Shown here piece by piece: positions 54,060 through 63,147 of a DNA stretch of 64,000 nucleotides. Both the position numbers and the translations under genes were made by a program. Below the pieces are notes generated by a model. The model worked only from the letters and a program-made list of their open reading frames with translations. It had not been told where the DNA came from and ran no database searches. Within the stretch, counting starts at the first letter, position 1, and each line of letters starts with the position of its first letter. The stretch is from an uncultured Gemmiger sp. (GTDB lineage Bacteria > Bacillota > Clostridia > Oscillospirales > Ruminococcaceae), in assembly GCA_944388175.1 (NCBI GenBank), contig CALXHR010000004.1, positions 1 to 64,000 of the forward strand, in the 5' to 3' direction.

Positions 54060-55403
54060 TTATTCCTCCGCGAGAATCTCGCCTACGCGCTCATTCATGT
54101 CCGCGATGCCTTCTTCCGCCGTCTTGGCGTAGGTCATGATCGCGTCATGCTCCTCGTTCAGCACGCTCTCGATCTCGGAAGCCTTGTCGGACAGCGGCAT
54201 CTCGAGGTAAATCTGGGTGGTGTTCAGCGCTTCCAGGGAAGCCTCGTCCTCGGGGAAGCCTTCGGTCGCAGCGATGATCTGGTTGGTGGTCTCACTGGAA
54301 ACCGCCGGGAAGGCGCCGTCCTGCGCGACGATGGTAGCGCCGGCTTCCGAAGCGACCCAGTTGACGAAGTCGATGGCGACTTCCTTGTTTTCAGAGTTCT
54401 TGTTCACCGCCAGGCTGGTGATCTGGCCCAGGGTGGTGCCGGCTTCGACGCCGTCCGGGTGCGGGTACTTGACCATGCCGAAGTTGACGGGCGCAACGCC
54501 GTTCGATTCCGCATCGCGGTTGTAGTTCAGCAGGGTGGACAGGAACCAGCTGCCCTGGTTGCACATGGCGGCCTGGCCGTTTTCAAACGCGGCGCTGTAG
54601 TGCAGCTGGCTGGTCTTGAGCTCGCCGTAGTCGGGCACAACGCCGTCCTCCTGCTCGGACAGGACCATCTCATAGTACGGCAGCAGGAAGTCGTAGTTGC
54701 CGTCGATGATGGTGTGCTCGCCGTCCATCACGCCGAACAGCGTGTAGTCAGAGCGCCAGGTGTGGTAGTGGTTGCCGTAGATGCCGGTGGCGGCATGGAC
54801 GTCGCGGATCATCTGGTCCCATTCCTCGATGGTCATATCGTTGGTGGGATACTCCATGTTGGCCTGGTCAAAGATGTCCTTGTTGTAGTACAGCACCCAG
54901 AAGCTGGAGATGAAGGGCACCGCGTAGAAGTTGCCGTCAGAAGCGGTGATCTGCTCAATGATGCCGCCGAAATCCTCGGTCGGGATGGTCAGATAGTCGT
55001 TCATCGGCTCAAGGTACCCGAGGTTAATGAGGTTGGAGTACCCGGGGATATCCTTGATGGAGACGACGTCCAGCTCGCTGTTGTTGCCGGACAGCTGGGT
55101 GGCCAGCTGGGTCATGTAGTCGGTGGAGCCCAGGTCGGTCGTCTCGATCTTGACGTTGGGGTGCTCGGCCATGTAGCCGTCGGCCAGGTTCTGCCAGTAG
55201 GCGTTGGCTTCCAGGTCCCACAGCGCCCAGTTGATGGTGACCTGCTCGCCCTCGGCCGCGGCTTCGCCCGCTTCGGACGTAGCCGGCTCGGCGGCGTCGC
55301 CGGCCGTATCTTCCGTGGCGGCGCTGCTGGCTGCGCCACAGGCCGCCAGGTTCAGCGCCATGATGCCCGCCAGCGTGGCGGCCAGAATCTTCTTCATTTT
55401 CAT
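54060..55403 (-). CDS. Sugar ABC transporter solute-binding lipoprotein
   Basis: The 447-residue extracytoplasmic lipoprotein captures oligosaccharides for the two permeases. The signal peptide ends at LNLAAC, followed by an acidic/Ala linker and the two-lobe family 1 solute-binding fold; ENGQAAMCNQGSWF and SLAVNKNSENKEVAIDFVNW are typical. The start is the ATG at 55403 with GGAGGAAAC upstream; the longer frame is spurious. It is divergent from the sensor kinase gene and likely controlled by it. Confidence 0.93.
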   Translation of the reverse strand: MKMKKILAATLAGIMALNLAACGAASSAATEDTAGDAAEPATSEAGEAAAEGEQVTINWALWDLEANAYWQNLADGYMAEHPNVKIETTDLGSTDYMTQLATQLSGNNSELDVVSIKDIPGYSNLINLGYLEPMNDYLTIPTEDFGGIIEQITASDGNFYAVPFISSFWVLYYNKDIFDQANMEYPTNDMTIEEWDQMIRDVHAATGIYGNHYHTWRSDYTLFGVMDGEHTIIDGNYDFLLPYYEMVLSEQEDGVVPDYGELKTSQLHYSAAFENGQAAMCNQGSWFLSTLLNYNRDAESNGVAPVNFGMVKYPHPDGVEAGTTLGQITSLAVNKNSENKEVAIDFVNWVASEAGATIVAQDGAFPAVSSETTNQIIAATEGFPEDEASLEALNTTQIYLEMPLSDKASEIESVLNEEHDAIMTYAKTAEEGIADMNERVGEILAEE

Positions 55404-55460
55404 TGCGTTTCCTCCTTGCATTTTCGGGCCGGTGTTTCCGCGGCCCGTTTTGTTGCTTTT

Positions 55461-55466
55461 ATTATA
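55461..55466 (-). promoter_or_regulatory. -10 box for the solute-binding protein operon
   Basis: A perfect TATAAT on the minus strand, 58 bp before the start codon. No good -35 lies at 17 bp, which would suit activation by the YesN-type regulator encoded on the opposite strand. Confidence 0.45.
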
Positions 55467-55600
55467 CGGGACCCCATGGGCAATGGGCATGGCTTTTTTT
55501 GCGCGCATCCTGCACTTTTGGCAGCACTTCACGGCCGGGCGGCGGCAAAACATGTAATTTTTGTAAAACCGGTAATTTTGCATGCATCTACCGGGAATCT

Positions 55601-55629
55601 TTGCAATTCTTTTCGCCAGTTTGTATAAT
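55601..55629 (+). promoter_or_regulatory. Promoter of the two-component operon
   Basis: TTGCAA (55601-55606) and TATAAT (55624-55629) with a 17-bp spacer. The kinase start follows 31 bp downstream. Confidence 0.75.
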
Positions 55630-55659
55630 TGGTATAGAATTTCTTGGCGGGAGGGTCTC

Positions 55660-57462
55660 ATGCGTCATTCTCATCTGTTGCTGCGCACCCGGATCATCGC
55701 CCTTTCCCTGGGGTTTACTGCGCTGATCGCCCTGGGGGTCATCATCGTCAGCCTGGCGCTGACCCGCGACCGCGCCCTGCGCACTGCGGCGCAGAGCATT
55801 GAATACAACCTGCAGGTGGCCGCCACCGCCATTGCCCGCGATGTGGACGAGCTGGACAACCTGCTTGCCTGGAGTTCGGTGGACCCTTCGCTGCGCAACT
55901 ATATCTTCCACACCGGCGGCCGCAACGCCCTGAGCGCCGCGTACGACACAATGGGCAACAAATATTCCTCGCTGCACACGGCAATGTACCTGCAGCGCTA
56001 CATCGTAACCAACGGGACGGACTGCTTTTTGCAGCGGGGCACCTCGACCACCCATTCCCGCGCGCTCAACGCAGAATCCATCGGCGAACTGCCGGGCTTT
56101 GCCGACGGGGCCGAGGAAATTTCCTGGAGCGGCGTCGTCGACGACCCGCTTATCCTGACCGGGCCGCGGCAGATCATCCCGGTTTTGTCCAGTTTCCGCA
56201 ATACGGCCACCGGCAGGACCGGCTGGGTTTACCTGGCCGTTTCGCCCGCGCTGATTGGCGACACGCTGCGCGATTTTGTCCCGGCCGAGGGCACCGAGCT
56301 TTACCTGATTATGGGCGGCGCGCTGTACAACGCCGCCGCGGGCGGCCTGCAGCCGGCGGACGCCGATTTTTCTGACTACACGCCGCTGGACGATACCACG
56401 CGCTTTGGCGTGCTGGGCCACGGGACCCGCGTCTGCCGCGGGCCGGACGGCTGGCTGATGGTCTACCCCCTGGGCGCGCACGGGCTCTACCTGGCCCAGA
56501 CGCTGTCCTACACCAGCATCGGCAACAGCACGCCCGATGCCTCTGCGCTGCTGCTGTTGGGCACCGCGCTGGCGGCCGTTCTGGTGCTGGGCGTCGTGCT
56601 CAGCCTGCTGCTGCGGCGGTTAATCAGCGAGCCGGTGCAGGCGCTGCAGACCCAGCTGACCGTCATCGGCGGCGGCGACTTCACCCCCAACCCGGCCATC
56701 GAGTGGCCGGACGAGATGGGCGACATCGGCCGCGGCATCAACGGCCTGGCGGTCTCGATCCGCGGCCTGATGGCCCGCAAGCTGGAGGACGAGCGCCAGA
56801 AGCAGGACCTGGAATACCAGATGCTGCAAAACCAGATCAACCCCCACTTTATCTACAACACGCTCAACAGCATCAAGTGGATGGCCACCATCCAGAATGC
56901 GCCGGGCATCGCCGAGATGACCCTGGCGCTGTCCCGCCTGCTCAAGAGCGTATCCAAAGGGGCGGAGCGCCTGGTACCGCTGCAGGAAGAGTTTGCCCTG
57001 CTCAACGATTATTTCACGATCCAGCAATACCGCTACGGCGGCACCATCACGATGGATGTGACGTATATCGAGGATGAACGCCTGTGCCAAAGCTGCCGCA
57101 TCCCCCGCTTTACGCTGCAGCCGCTGGTGGAAAACGCCATTTTCCACGGCATTGAGCCCAAGGGCTGCGCGGGCAGCATCAACGTGACGGTGCGCCACGA
57201 CCCCGAAAACGGCGATGTGCTGATCGCCTTGCAGGACGACGGCGTGGGGATGACGGCCGAACAGATCGCCCGCGCGCTGTGCGCGCCCAGCCCGGAGGAA
57301 GCCGCCGCCAAATACCGCCATGTGGGGCTGTGGAACGTCCACCGCCGCCTGCAGTACAGCTTTGGCGCGGCGTACGGGCTTTCGCTGCAGTCGCAGCCCG
57401 GCTGCGGCACAACCGTGACCGTGCGCCTGCCGCCCGAATTTAAAGAGGAGGAAACCCCATGA
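55660..57462 (+). CDS. YesM-type sensor histidine kinase
   Basis: This 600-residue membrane kinase has an N-terminal helix (about residues 8-37), a large extracytoplasmic domain, a second membrane helix near 300-320, HAMP, the His_kinase domain with the phospho-His in QNQINPHFIYN and an ATPase domain with GVGMTAEQ. It senses extracellular sugar signals and phosphorylates the response regulator. The ATG at 55660 has GGGAGGG upstream; an earlier ATG at 55582 is too far from any site. Its stop overlaps the start of the next gene (ATGA). Confidence 0.92.
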   Translation: MRHSHLLLRTRIIALSLGFTALIALGVIIVSLALTRDRALRTAAQSIEYNLQVAATAIARDVDELDNLLAWSSVDPSLRNYIFHTGGRNALSAAYDTMGNKYSSLHTAMYLQRYIVTNGTDCFLQRGTSTTHSRALNAESIGELPGFADGAEEISWSGVVDDPLILTGPRQIIPVLSSFRNTATGRTGWVYLAVSPALIGDTLRDFVPAEGTELYLIMGGALYNAAAGGLQPADADFSDYTPLDDTTRFGVLGHGTRVCRGPDGWLMVYPLGAHGLYLAQTLSYTSIGNSTPDASALLLLGTALAAVLVLGVVLSLLLRRLISEPVQALQTQLTVIGGGDFTPNPAIEWPDEMGDIGRGINGLAVSIRGLMARKLEDERQKQDLEYQMLQNQINPHFIYNTLNSIKWMATIQNAPGIAEMTLALSRLLKSVSKGAERLVPLQEEFALLNDYFTIQQYRYGGTITMDVTYIEDERLCQSCRIPRFTLQPLVENAIFHGIEPKGCAGSINVTVRHDPENGDVLIALQDDGVGMTAEQIARALCAPSPEEAAAKYRHVGLWNVHRRLQYSFGAAYGLSLQSQPGCGTTVTVRLPPEFKEEETP

Positions 57463-58772
57463 TGCGTGTGCTGCTGGTAGACGACGAACCCCTTGTGCTG
57501 GTAGGGATGCAGAATATGATCGACTGGCAGGCGCTGGGCTTTGAGCTGGCCGGCACCGCCCGCAACGGCCGCGACGCGCTGGTCAAAGTCCGTGAGACCC
57601 GGCCGGAGATCGTGATTTCGGACATCCGCATGCCGGTGATGGACGGGCTGGCCCTGGCGGCCGAATGCCGCCGCGACGACCCTGTGCTGCCGGTGTTCAT
57701 TATGCTGACGAGCTTTGAAGAGTTCGACTACGTGCGCCGCAGCATGGGCGTGGGCGCGGTGGAATACCTGATTAAGCTGGAACTTTCGCCCAAGACGCTG
57801 ACCGAAGCGCTGGGGCGCGCCCGCCAGGCCGTGGAAAAGGAACAGGCGCTGCGCACGCCGGCCGGCGGCCCCACCGGCAGCCTGGAAGATTACCGCGACC
57901 GCTTTTTCCTGCAGCTGTTCAGCGGCATGTTTGGCAGCGAGGAACAGATCCGCACCGCCGCCAAAGAGCTGGAACTGACCCTGGACGCGCCGTATTACAC
58001 CGTCGCCATCGCCAGCATCCGCAACCGCGCCCTGGACCACGAGCAGCAGGTGACCTTGAGCGCCGGCGTCACCCGCATGGCGGCGGATATCCTGCCGCGG
58101 TACCGCCGCGGGTTTGTGGCCGGGATGGATTTGCGCCATTTTTGCGTGCTGTTGCCGCTGCAGGACCCCACCTGCGAAGAGGACGCCCTGCATACTACGC
58201 TGTGCAAAGTGAGCGAGATTCTGTACAAATATTTTTCTGCCGAGCTATGGTGGTCCGTCGGCCGCCCGGTCGAAAGCCTGCTGGCCGTGGGGCAAAGCCA
58301 CCGCACGGCGTTCTCGGCCCTGCCGCTGCTCAGCGCGCAGCAGCCCATCCGCTTTTACGGCGCGCAGGGGCAGGCCGGCGCCGACCACCACGCCAAACTG
58401 GTGGCCGATGTGCAGGACTACATCCGCCGCCACTTGGACAAACGCCTTTCTCTGAACGAAGTGGCGGCCGTGTTCAATTTCAGCCCCGGGTACCTCAGCC
58501 AGCTGTTTTCCCAAAACAGCGAGATGAGTTTTGTGGAATTTGTCACCGAGACGCGCATCTCCGCCGCCAAAGAACTGATGCTGGGCAGCGATTTGAAAAT
58601 TTACGAGATCAGCGAAAAACTTGGTTTTGAAAGCCCGTTCTACTTTTCCAAAGTGTTCAAGAAACTGGAGGGCGTCAGCCCGCGCAGTTACCTGAAAAAA
58701 CTGCGCGGCGCCGCCGAAAGTGAGGAGGACCCCGACGATGACGACCGCAAAGACCCCGATGCCGCTGACTGA
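57459..58772 (+). CDS. YesN-type response regulator, AraC family
   Basis: The 437-residue protein has a receiver domain with VDDEPL and the phospho-Asp in VISDIRMPVMDG. A middle linker leads to a C-terminal double helix-turn-helix of the AraC family (KRLSLNEVAAVFNFSPGY and YEISEKLGFESPFYFSKVFK). It is translated in overlap with the kinase gene. The lyase gene starts inside its 3' end. Its likely targets are the divergent transporter promoter and the glycan genes. Confidence 0.93.
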   Translation: MMRVLLVDDEPLVLVGMQNMIDWQALGFELAGTARNGRDALVKVRETRPEIVISDIRMPVMDGLALAAECRRDDPVLPVFIMLTSFEEFDYVRRSMGVGAVEYLIKLELSPKTLTEALGRARQAVEKEQALRTPAGGPTGSLEDYRDRFFLQLFSGMFGSEEQIRTAAKELELTLDAPYYTVAIASIRNRALDHEQQVTLSAGVTRMAADILPRYRRGFVAGMDLRHFCVLLPLQDPTCEEDALHTTLCKVSEILYKYFSAELWWSVGRPVESLLAVGQSHRTAFSALPLLSAQQPIRFYGAQGQAGADHHAKLVADVQDYIRRHLDKRLSLNEVAAVFNFSPGYLSQLFSQNSEMSFVEFVTETRISAAKELMLGSDLKIYEISEKLGFESPFYFSKVFKKLEGVSPRSYLKKLRGAAESEEDPDDDDRKDPDAAD

Positions 58773-60582
58773 CCTGCTGGCCGCCCGGCCGGACTTTACC
58801 CCTGGCCGCTGGGTCCCCTGCCCCCCGCTGCGCGACCGCGCCGCGTGGGACGCGCTGCCCGGCTTTGACCGCTGGCTGTACGGCGGCGGCGAAGCCGCGC
58901 GCGCGGCCAAACAAATCCCGCCGTTGCCGCTGCATTTGTGGCTGGATTTTACCGCCACCGGCAACCGCGCCCGGTATGAGCACGCCTACTTTGCCCGCCG
59001 CCGCCTTTTGTGCCGCCTGGCCATGGCCGAGTGTATGGGCGCCACCGGCGAGTACCTGCCCCCCATCGCCGACCTGGCCTGGGCCATCTGTGAGGAGAGC
59101 GCCTGGCAGCTGCCGGCGCACAACCAGTATATCCGCGACGCGCCGCAGCTGCCGCTGCCCGACACCTCCCGCCCGGTGGTGGACCTGTTTGCGGCCGAGA
59201 CCGGCGCGCTGCTGGCCATGCTGCATTACCTGCTGGGCCACGCGCTGGACGCCGCCTACCCCGGCCTGGACGCCCGCCTGACGCGCGAGGTGGAGCGGCG
59301 GGTGCTGCGCCCCTGGGGCAGCGCGCATTTCTGGTGGATGGGCAGCGGCGGCGAACCGATGTGCAACTGGACGACCTGGTGCACCCAAAACTGCCTGATT
59401 GCCACGGCGCTACTGCACCCGGGCAGCCCGCGGCGCATCCGCGCCGCCGTGCAGCAGGCGGCCTACAGCATTGACTGCTTTTTAAAAGACTACGGCGACG
59501 ACGGCGCCTGCAGCGAGGGCGCGCAGTATTACCGCCACGCGGCGCTGACGCTGTATAACGCGCTGGAACTGCTGTGCGCGCTGGCCCCCGGCGTGTTTGA
59601 CGCCGTGTGGCAGCAGCCGAAAATTCGCAACATGGCCGAGTACATCGCCCAGATGCATATTGCCGGGCCCTACTACCTGAACTTTGCCGACTGCAGCCCG
59701 CTGGCCGGCGCGCGCGGCGCGCGCGAATACCTGTTTGGTAAGCGCGTGGGCAGCGCGCCGCTGATGGCGCTGGCCGCCGCCGACCTGGCCGCCGACGAGG
59801 ACCCCGACCGCATCACGGCCGCCGACGACAGCGAGGGCATCAACCTGTTTTACATGGTGCAGACCGCCTTTGCCGAGGGCGAGATCCGCGCCTATGCCCG
59901 CGGCGCGCACACCGAAGCCCCGGCCGACGCCTGGTACCCCAGCGTGGGGCTGCGCGTGGTGCGCGCGGGCGCGTATACTGCCGGGCTGAAAGCCGGCCAC
60001 AACGCCGACAGCCACAACCACAACGACACCGGCAGCGTGACGCTGTACAAGGGCGGCCGCCCGCTGCTGATCGACGTCGGCGTCGAGACCTACAGCAAAA
60101 AGACGTTCAGCCCGCAGCGGTATGAAATCTGGACGATGCAGTCCTGCTGGCACAACCTGCCGCAGTTTGTGGGCGAAGGCTGCGTGTACGACCAGCACGA
60201 CGGCGCGCCGTACGCCGCACGCGACGTGCAGCCGCTGCCCGGCGGCCTGGCGATGGACTTAGCGCCCGCCTACGGCGACGTGCCGGGGCTGGGGTATTAC
60301 CGCCGCACCGCCCGGCTGACCGGCGCCGGCCTGACGATTGAGGACGAGACCGACTGGCCCGGCGAGGTGCGCCTGACGCTGATGAGCGAACAGCCGCCCG
60401 CCGTGCAGGACGGCGCCGTGCGCTTTGGCGCGCTGGGCGAAGCGCGGCCCGCCGGGCCGGTGCTGGGCATTGAGACCGAAGCCGTGCCCGTGACCGACGC
60501 GCGGCTGCGCACCGCCTGGCCGGACACGCTGTACCGCACCATTGTGCGCTTTACCGGGCAGCTGCAGCTGACCGTGCGCTGA
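58738..60582 (+). CDS. Heparinase II/III-family lyase or related glycan-active protein
   Basis: The 614-residue protein has an (alpha/alpha)-toroid N-terminal half with repeated Trp/Tyr/His-rich helices and a beta-sheet C-terminal half. The heparinase II/III signature in the latter contains AGHNADSHNHNDTGS, then RPLLIDVGVETYS. Family members cleave uronic-acid polysaccharides by beta-elimination, giving the unsaturated ends that GH88 removes. No signal peptide, so it would act on imported oligosaccharides. The start is ATG at 58738 with GAGGAGG; it overlaps the regulator gene by 35 bp. The exact polysaccharide is unknown. Confidence 0.82.
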   Translation: MTTAKTPMPLTDLLAARPDFTPGRWVPCPPLRDRAAWDALPGFDRWLYGGGEAARAAKQIPPLPLHLWLDFTATGNRARYEHAYFARRRLLCRLAMAECMGATGEYLPPIADLAWAICEESAWQLPAHNQYIRDAPQLPLPDTSRPVVDLFAAETGALLAMLHYLLGHALDAAYPGLDARLTREVERRVLRPWGSAHFWWMGSGGEPMCNWTTWCTQNCLIATALLHPGSPRRIRAAVQQAAYSIDCFLKDYGDDGACSEGAQYYRHAALTLYNALELLCALAPGVFDAVWQQPKIRNMAEYIAQMHIAGPYYLNFADCSPLAGARGAREYLFGKRVGSAPLMALAAADLAADEDPDRITAADDSEGINLFYMVQTAFAEGEIRAYARGAHTEAPADAWYPSVGLRVVRAGAYTAGLKAGHNADSHNHNDTGSVTLYKGGRPLLIDVGVETYSKKTFSPQRYEIWTMQSCWHNLPQFVGEGCVYDQHDGAPYAARDVQPLPGGLAMDLAPAYGDVPGLGYYRRTARLTGAGLTIEDETDWPGEVRLTLMSEQPPAVQDGAVRFGALGEARPAGPVLGIETEAVPVTDARLRTAWPDTLYRTIVRFTGQLQLTVR

Positions 60583-60586
60583 ACAC

Positions 60587-60615
60587 TGGACAAACCGCCC
60601 CCGCCGGGCTATACT
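60587..60615 (+). promoter_or_regulatory. Promoter before the F5/8C-like gene
   Basis: TGGACA (60587-60592) and TATACT (60610-60615) are 17 bp apart. AAAGGAG and the start codon follow 50 bp later, so the next gene has its own transcript. Confidence 0.55.
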
Positions 60616-60666
60616 GGATACAGTATCTGCGGGGGCTGCGCCCCCGCCAAAGGAGACGGTATCATC

Positions 60667-61461
60667 ATGGAACTTATCAAACTGAAAGTGCTGGACGACA
60701 AAGGCACCATTTTGCTGACCTGCCCCGCGGCCGAGCAGCTGAGCCTGGTCTACCGCGCGGCCTACCGCCCGGGGGACCGCATCTCGCTGGAGATCGGCAC
60801 GCCCGGGCAGTACATCGTGGCCCAGTTTGAGGACACGATGGCCCCGGCGCTGATTTATGTGGAAAAGCGCGAGATCAATTTCCACATCCCCTTCGGCGAG
60901 CAGGCCATCACCTACAGCCCCAAATCCTTTGCCGGGGAATGCCACATCCTGCGCGCGCGGTTTGCCACGCCGGAGGAAATCGCCGCGCGCCGCAACCTGG
61001 CGTTCAACCCCTACGACGAGCACGGCGACACCGGTTTTTACCCCCACGCCAGCGCCAATGTCGAGACCCGCGGCGAAGCCGTGTTTGCCGCGCGCAACGC
61101 CGTCGACGGCCTGTATGAGAACGACGGCCACGGCGTGTGGCCCTACCAGAGCTGGGGCATCAACCGCGACCCCAACGCCGCGCTGACGCTGGACTTTGGC
61201 CGCCGCGTGACGGTGGACGAACTGCGCCTGACGCTGCGCGCCGATTTCCCCCACGACAGCTGGTGGACCCAGGCCACCGTGCAGTTTGACGACGGCAGCA
61301 CCGAGGTGCTGGCCCTGGAAAAGACCGCCGCGCCGCAGCGCTTTGCCATTGCCCCGCGCACCGTGACCCGCCTGGTGCTGTGCGAACTGAAAAAGGCCGA
61401 CGACCCCAGCCCCTTCCCCGCGCTGACGCAGATCGAAGCGTGGGGTGTTGAGGCACAGTAA
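60667..61461 (+). CDS. Protein with C-terminal F5/8 type C (discoidin)-like domain
   Basis: The 264-residue protein has an N-terminal beta-rich region and, from about residue 110, a jelly-roll resembling galactose-binding or discoidin domains. LTLDFGRRVTVDELRLTLRA and ATVQFDDGSTEVLAL are the characteristic strands; FNPYDEHGDTGFYPHASAN precedes them. There is no signal peptide. It probably binds carbohydrate in the cytoplasm or is a pathway accessory. It is the last gene of the glycan region. Enzymatic function unlikely. Confidence 0.75.
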   Translation: MELIKLKVLDDKGTILLTCPAAEQLSLVYRAAYRPGDRISLEIGTPGQYIVAQFEDTMAPALIYVEKREINFHIPFGEQAITYSPKSFAGECHILRARFATPEEIAARRNLAFNPYDEHGDTGFYPHASANVETRGEAVFAARNAVDGLYENDGHGVWPYQSWGINRDPNAALTLDFGRRVTVDELRLTLRADFPHDSWWTQATVQFDDGSTEVLALEKTAAPQRFAIAPRTVTRLVLCELKKADDPSPFPALTQIEAWGVEAQ

Positions 61462-61519
61462 AAAGTTTTCGCAATACTTCCTTGTATTTCACAACCAAAA
61501 GTTGTAATATGATAGTGCC

Positions 61520-61557
61520 GCCCGCCGGGTGAAGGGACGTCCCCTTCCCCGGCGGGC
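61520..61557 (+). terminator. Terminator between the F5/8C-like gene and the terminase pair
   Basis: GCCCGCCGGG (61520-61529) pairs with CCCGGCGGGC (61548-61557), extended by GAAGGGA/TCCCCTTC inside; CTTTGTTT follows. Confidence 0.75.
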
Positions 61558-61597
61558 CTTTGTTTACCATTTTGCCAAAAAAGGAGGGATGCTGTGC

Positions 61598-61789
61598 GTG
61601 GAAAGACTGACGCCGGACCATGTACTGGGCGAGCTGGCGGCCATCGCCTTTGCCGAGCCGGGGGCCGAGCGCGGCGGCCAGGCCGTGAAGGTGGCCGACA
61701 AGCTGCGCGCGCTGGAACTGCTGTACAAGCACCTGGGCCTGGGCGACGGCCAGACGGACGAAGGGGTGACCATTATAGACGAAGCATAA
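61598..61789 (+). CDS. Truncated phage terminase small subunit (C-terminal part)
   Basis: Only about 63 residues remain of a normally 140-180 residue protein. The opening LTPDHVLGELAAIAFAEP and the end KLRALELLYKHLGLGDG match the C-terminal half of Terminase_2-type small subunits; the DNA-binding N-terminus is missing. I prefer GTG at 61598 (9 bp from AAGGAGG); an ATG at 61589 sits too close to it. It is followed by the large subunit 13 bp later. The shortening suggests decay or reuse. Confidence 0.7.
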   Translation: MERLTPDHVLGELAAIAFAEPGAERGGQAVKVADKLRALELLYKHLGLGDGQTDEGVTIIDEA

Positions 61790-61802
61790 AAGGAGGGACG
61801 CC

Positions 61803-63047
61803 ATGCGCGTACAACTGAAAACCATCATCCCGCCGGTGTTCTGGCCGGTGCACCAGGCCATCCGCCGCGGCACCGCGCGTGAGCTCGTGGCCAAGGGCGG
61901 GCGCGGGTCGGGCAAGTCGAGCTATCTTTCGGTGGAGCTGGTCTACCAGCTGCTGCGCCACCCGCGCTGCCACGCCGTGGTGCTGCGCAAGGTGGCGGGC
62001 ACGCTGCGCAACAGCGTGTACAACCAGGTGGTATGGGCCATCGGCGCGCTGGGCTGCGCGCGGTATTTCCGCTGCACCGTCAGCCCGATGGAATGCACCT
62101 ACCTGCCCACAGGGCAGAAAATTTTGTTTTTTGGCCTGGACGACGCGGGCAAGCTGAAAAGCATCAAGGTGCCGTTTGGGTCGGTGGGGCTGTGCTGGTT
62201 TGAGGAGTTGGACCAGTTTGACGGGCCGGAGGAGGTGCGCAATGTGGAGCAGAGCATTTTGCGCGGCGGCGACTGGACGCTGACGCTGAAAAGCTTTAAC
62301 CCGCCGGCCATGGCGCGCAGCTGGGTGAACCGCTACGCGCGCGAGGTGCGCCCCGGCAAGCTGGTGCACCATTCGACCTACCGCGACCTGCCGCGCAGCT
62401 TTTTGGGCGAGCGGTTCTGGGCCGACGCCGAGCACCTGCAAAAGACCAACCCCGCCGCCTACCGGCACGAGTACGGCGGCGAGGTGGTGGGCAGCGGCGC
62501 GGCGGTGTTTGAAAACCTTGCCTTGCGCGCCGTGCCGGACGAGGAGATCGCCGCGTTTGACCGGCTGTACCACGGCGTGGACTGGGGCTGGTACCCCGAC
62601 CCCTGGGCCTACAACGCCGTGTACTACGACGCGGCGCGGCGCACGCTGGTGGTGTTTGACGAGCTGACGCGCACCCGCACGCCCAACCGCGACACCGCCC
62701 AGCTGCTGGTGGCGCGTGGCGTGGGCGGCGATGACGGCGGGCTGCTGACCGCCGACGCGGCGGAGCCGAAATCCTGCGCAGATTACCGCGCGGCGGGCCT
62801 GCCCTGCCGCGCCGCGCACAAAGGCCCCGGCAGCGTGCGCGAGAGCATGAAATGGCTGCAGGGGCTGGCGGCCATTGTCATTGACCCGGCGCGCTGCCCT
62901 GCCACGGCGGCCGAGTTCAGCGAGTATGAGTATGCGCGCGACCCCCGCACCGGCGAGGTGCTGCCCGGCTACCCCGATGTGAACAACCACCACATCGACG
63001 CCGTGCGCTACGCGGTGGAAAGCATCTGGCGGCGGCGCGGCGTATAA
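61803..63047 (+). CDS. Phage terminase large subunit (PBSX/XtmB-like)
   Basis: The 414-residue motor-nuclease packages phage DNA. It has Walker A VAKGGRGSGKSSYLS, Walker B LCWFEELDQF and nuclease acids HGVDWGWYPDP and NHHIDAVRY near the C-terminus, so it looks complete. It begins right after the small subunit with AAGGAGG. No portal, capsid or tail genes follow, and the GC-rich codon use matches the host, so the pair is an old prophage remnant or a domesticated or gene-transfer-agent-like gene. Confidence 0.88.
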   Translation: MRVQLKTIIPPVFWPVHQAIRRGTARELVAKGGRGSGKSSYLSVELVYQLLRHPRCHAVVLRKVAGTLRNSVYNQVVWAIGALGCARYFRCTVSPMECTYLPTGQKILFFGLDDAGKLKSIKVPFGSVGLCWFEELDQFDGPEEVRNVEQSILRGGDWTLTLKSFNPPAMARSWVNRYAREVRPGKLVHHSTYRDLPRSFLGERFWADAEHLQKTNPAAYRHEYGGEVVGSGAAVFENLALRAVPDEEIAAFDRLYHGVDWGWYPDPWAYNAVYYDAARRTLVVFDELTRTRTPNRDTAQLLVARGVGGDDGGLLTADAAEPKSCADYRAAGLPCRAAHKGPGSVRESMKWLQGLAAIVIDPARCPATAAEFSEYEYARDPRTGEVLPGYPDVNNHHIDAVRYAVESIWRRRGV

Positions 63048-63057
63048 GCGGTAAAAT

Positions 63058-63087
63058 TTGACAAAACGCGGTTTTTTTTGCTATACT
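63058..63087 (+). promoter_or_regulatory. Promoter of the small membrane protein gene
   Basis: TTGACA (63058-63063) and TATACT (63082-63087) are 18 bp apart, 61 bp before the ATG. It marks the end of the terminase transcript. Confidence 0.7.
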
Positions 63088-63147
63088 GGTGCATCGGTAA
63101 ACCCTGTCAAAAGAAACCCCCTGCCATACATTAGGAGGAAGTATCGA

